5,728 nt of DNA from Chitinophagaceae bacterium. Lineage in GTDB: Bacteria; Bacteroidota; Bacteroidia; Chitinophagales; Chitinophagaceae. Location of the stretch: positions 883-6,610 of the forward strand of contig PLXD01000241.1 of the NCBI GenBank assembly GCA_003151295.1, read 5' to 3'. The notes under the pieces were generated by a model. The model was given only the letters and a program-made list of their open reading frames with translations, was not told the origin of the DNA and ran no database searches. Below, in pieces: positions 5,443-5,728 of the stretch (positions within the stretch are counted from its first letter, which is position 1; each line of letters starts with the position of its first letter). The translations under genes were made by a program, and so were the position numbers.

Positions 5443-5728
5443 CGGCCGCTTGACCTTGAGACTTCAATTTTCTTGAAGATACCAGTAAGTTCCGAAGACT
5501 TTGTTATGTGTTATAGACTTTGCGCCTGTTGCGCAACGCCGCTGGAACTTCGTCGGACCGTCGTCCCTTGGTCCTTCTCGTTCTTACAAACATCGTCAAG
5601 GCTTCGTTCCTCGCCTCTCCTTGTTCCTATCCTTCGCTCCGCTCCGTTACGACCCATCCGCAATACAGGTTTGGAGGTAGGGGGGCGATGGATGGGTGCT
5701 GCAGAGGCGTCGATTGCATCAACAGGCT
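5418..5728. other. Gene-free tail with pyrimidine-rich, repeat-like sequence
   Basis: No frame of useful length or recognisable family lies in these 311 bases. Small inverted repeats are present: CTTCAA/TTGAAG (5462-5467, 5473-5478), TTGCGC/GCGCAA (5520-5525, 5531-5536), GGACC/GGTCC (5555-5559, 5570-5574) and ACCCATCC/GGATGGGT (5652-5659, 5690-5697). None has a terminator T-tract. From 5600 to 5648 the plus strand has one A in 49 bases and about four-fifths pyrimidines, with recurring TTCG, TTCC and CTCCG words. This looks like a dispersed intergenic repeat or a structured non-coding region; I do not recognise it. Confidence 0.5.

Noticed and set aside
5442..5449. GCGGCCGC (NotI site) as a sign of vector or cloning junction
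   Set aside because: The surrounding sequence shows no vector features, and the site joins smoothly to the direct repeat; an 8-base palindrome in this GC content can occur naturally.
5462..5478. CTTCAA/TTGAAG hairpin as terminator of the hydrolase gene
   Set aside because: The stem is only 6 bp and AT-rich, and no T-run follows on either strand.
5418..5728. A partial gene entering from the right edge
   Set aside because: The frames I read through this tail on either strand gave no recognisable protein, and stops interrupt them between the edge and the hydrolase gene.

Overview
The window looks like chromosomal DNA of a Bacteroidota bacterium, most likely of the Chitinophagaceae type. This is inferred from protein style: a Bacteroidota-type NagA, a DnaN ending in VMPLMLNS, a DUF2007 protein, and a secreted serine-hydrolase-like protein with GWPNK and PWGH stretches. 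Start codons mostly lack a good Shine-Dalgarno sequence, and there is one perfect TAnnTTTG promoter box. No mobile element, CRISPR array, tRNA or rRNA is visible.

Layout. The left half is read on the minus strand as a probable operon in the order recX (1911-2390), a YafV-type omega-amidase (1014-1877), then nagA (1008 down to the left edge, C-terminus missing). The gaps are 33 and 5 bases. A 274-base divergent region (2391-2664) separates recX from dnaN (2665-3780, plus strand). dnaN ends in a clear intrinsic terminator (3832-3859). After it come a small DUF2007 gene (3917-4150) and a secreted beta-lactamase-fold protein (best start 4305, end 5417), both on the plus strand. The last 311 bases (5418-5728) hold no convincing gene but have a strongly pyrimidine-biased, repeat-like composition.

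How the genes relate. dnaN (sliding clamp) and recX (modulator of RecA) both act in replication and repair. They diverge from one control region, with no dnaA or recF beside dnaN. The two genes co-transcribed with recX are metabolic: repair of 2-oxo acid amides and amino-sugar catabolism. No functional link between them is evident.

The most notable observations are two. (1) The recX leader carries a perfect 14-bp inverted repeat ending 12 bases before the start codon. A second hairpin upstream contains a duplicate of one arm's core, so the segments could form mutually exclusive structures, as in an attenuator. (2) The secreted serine-hydrolase-like protein is an intact reading frame, but its SxxK motif reads TNTA and its YxN motif reads FSV. 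It is therefore probably a catalytically dead member of the penicillin-binding-protein/class C beta-lactamase family. No wholly new multi-gene system is visible.
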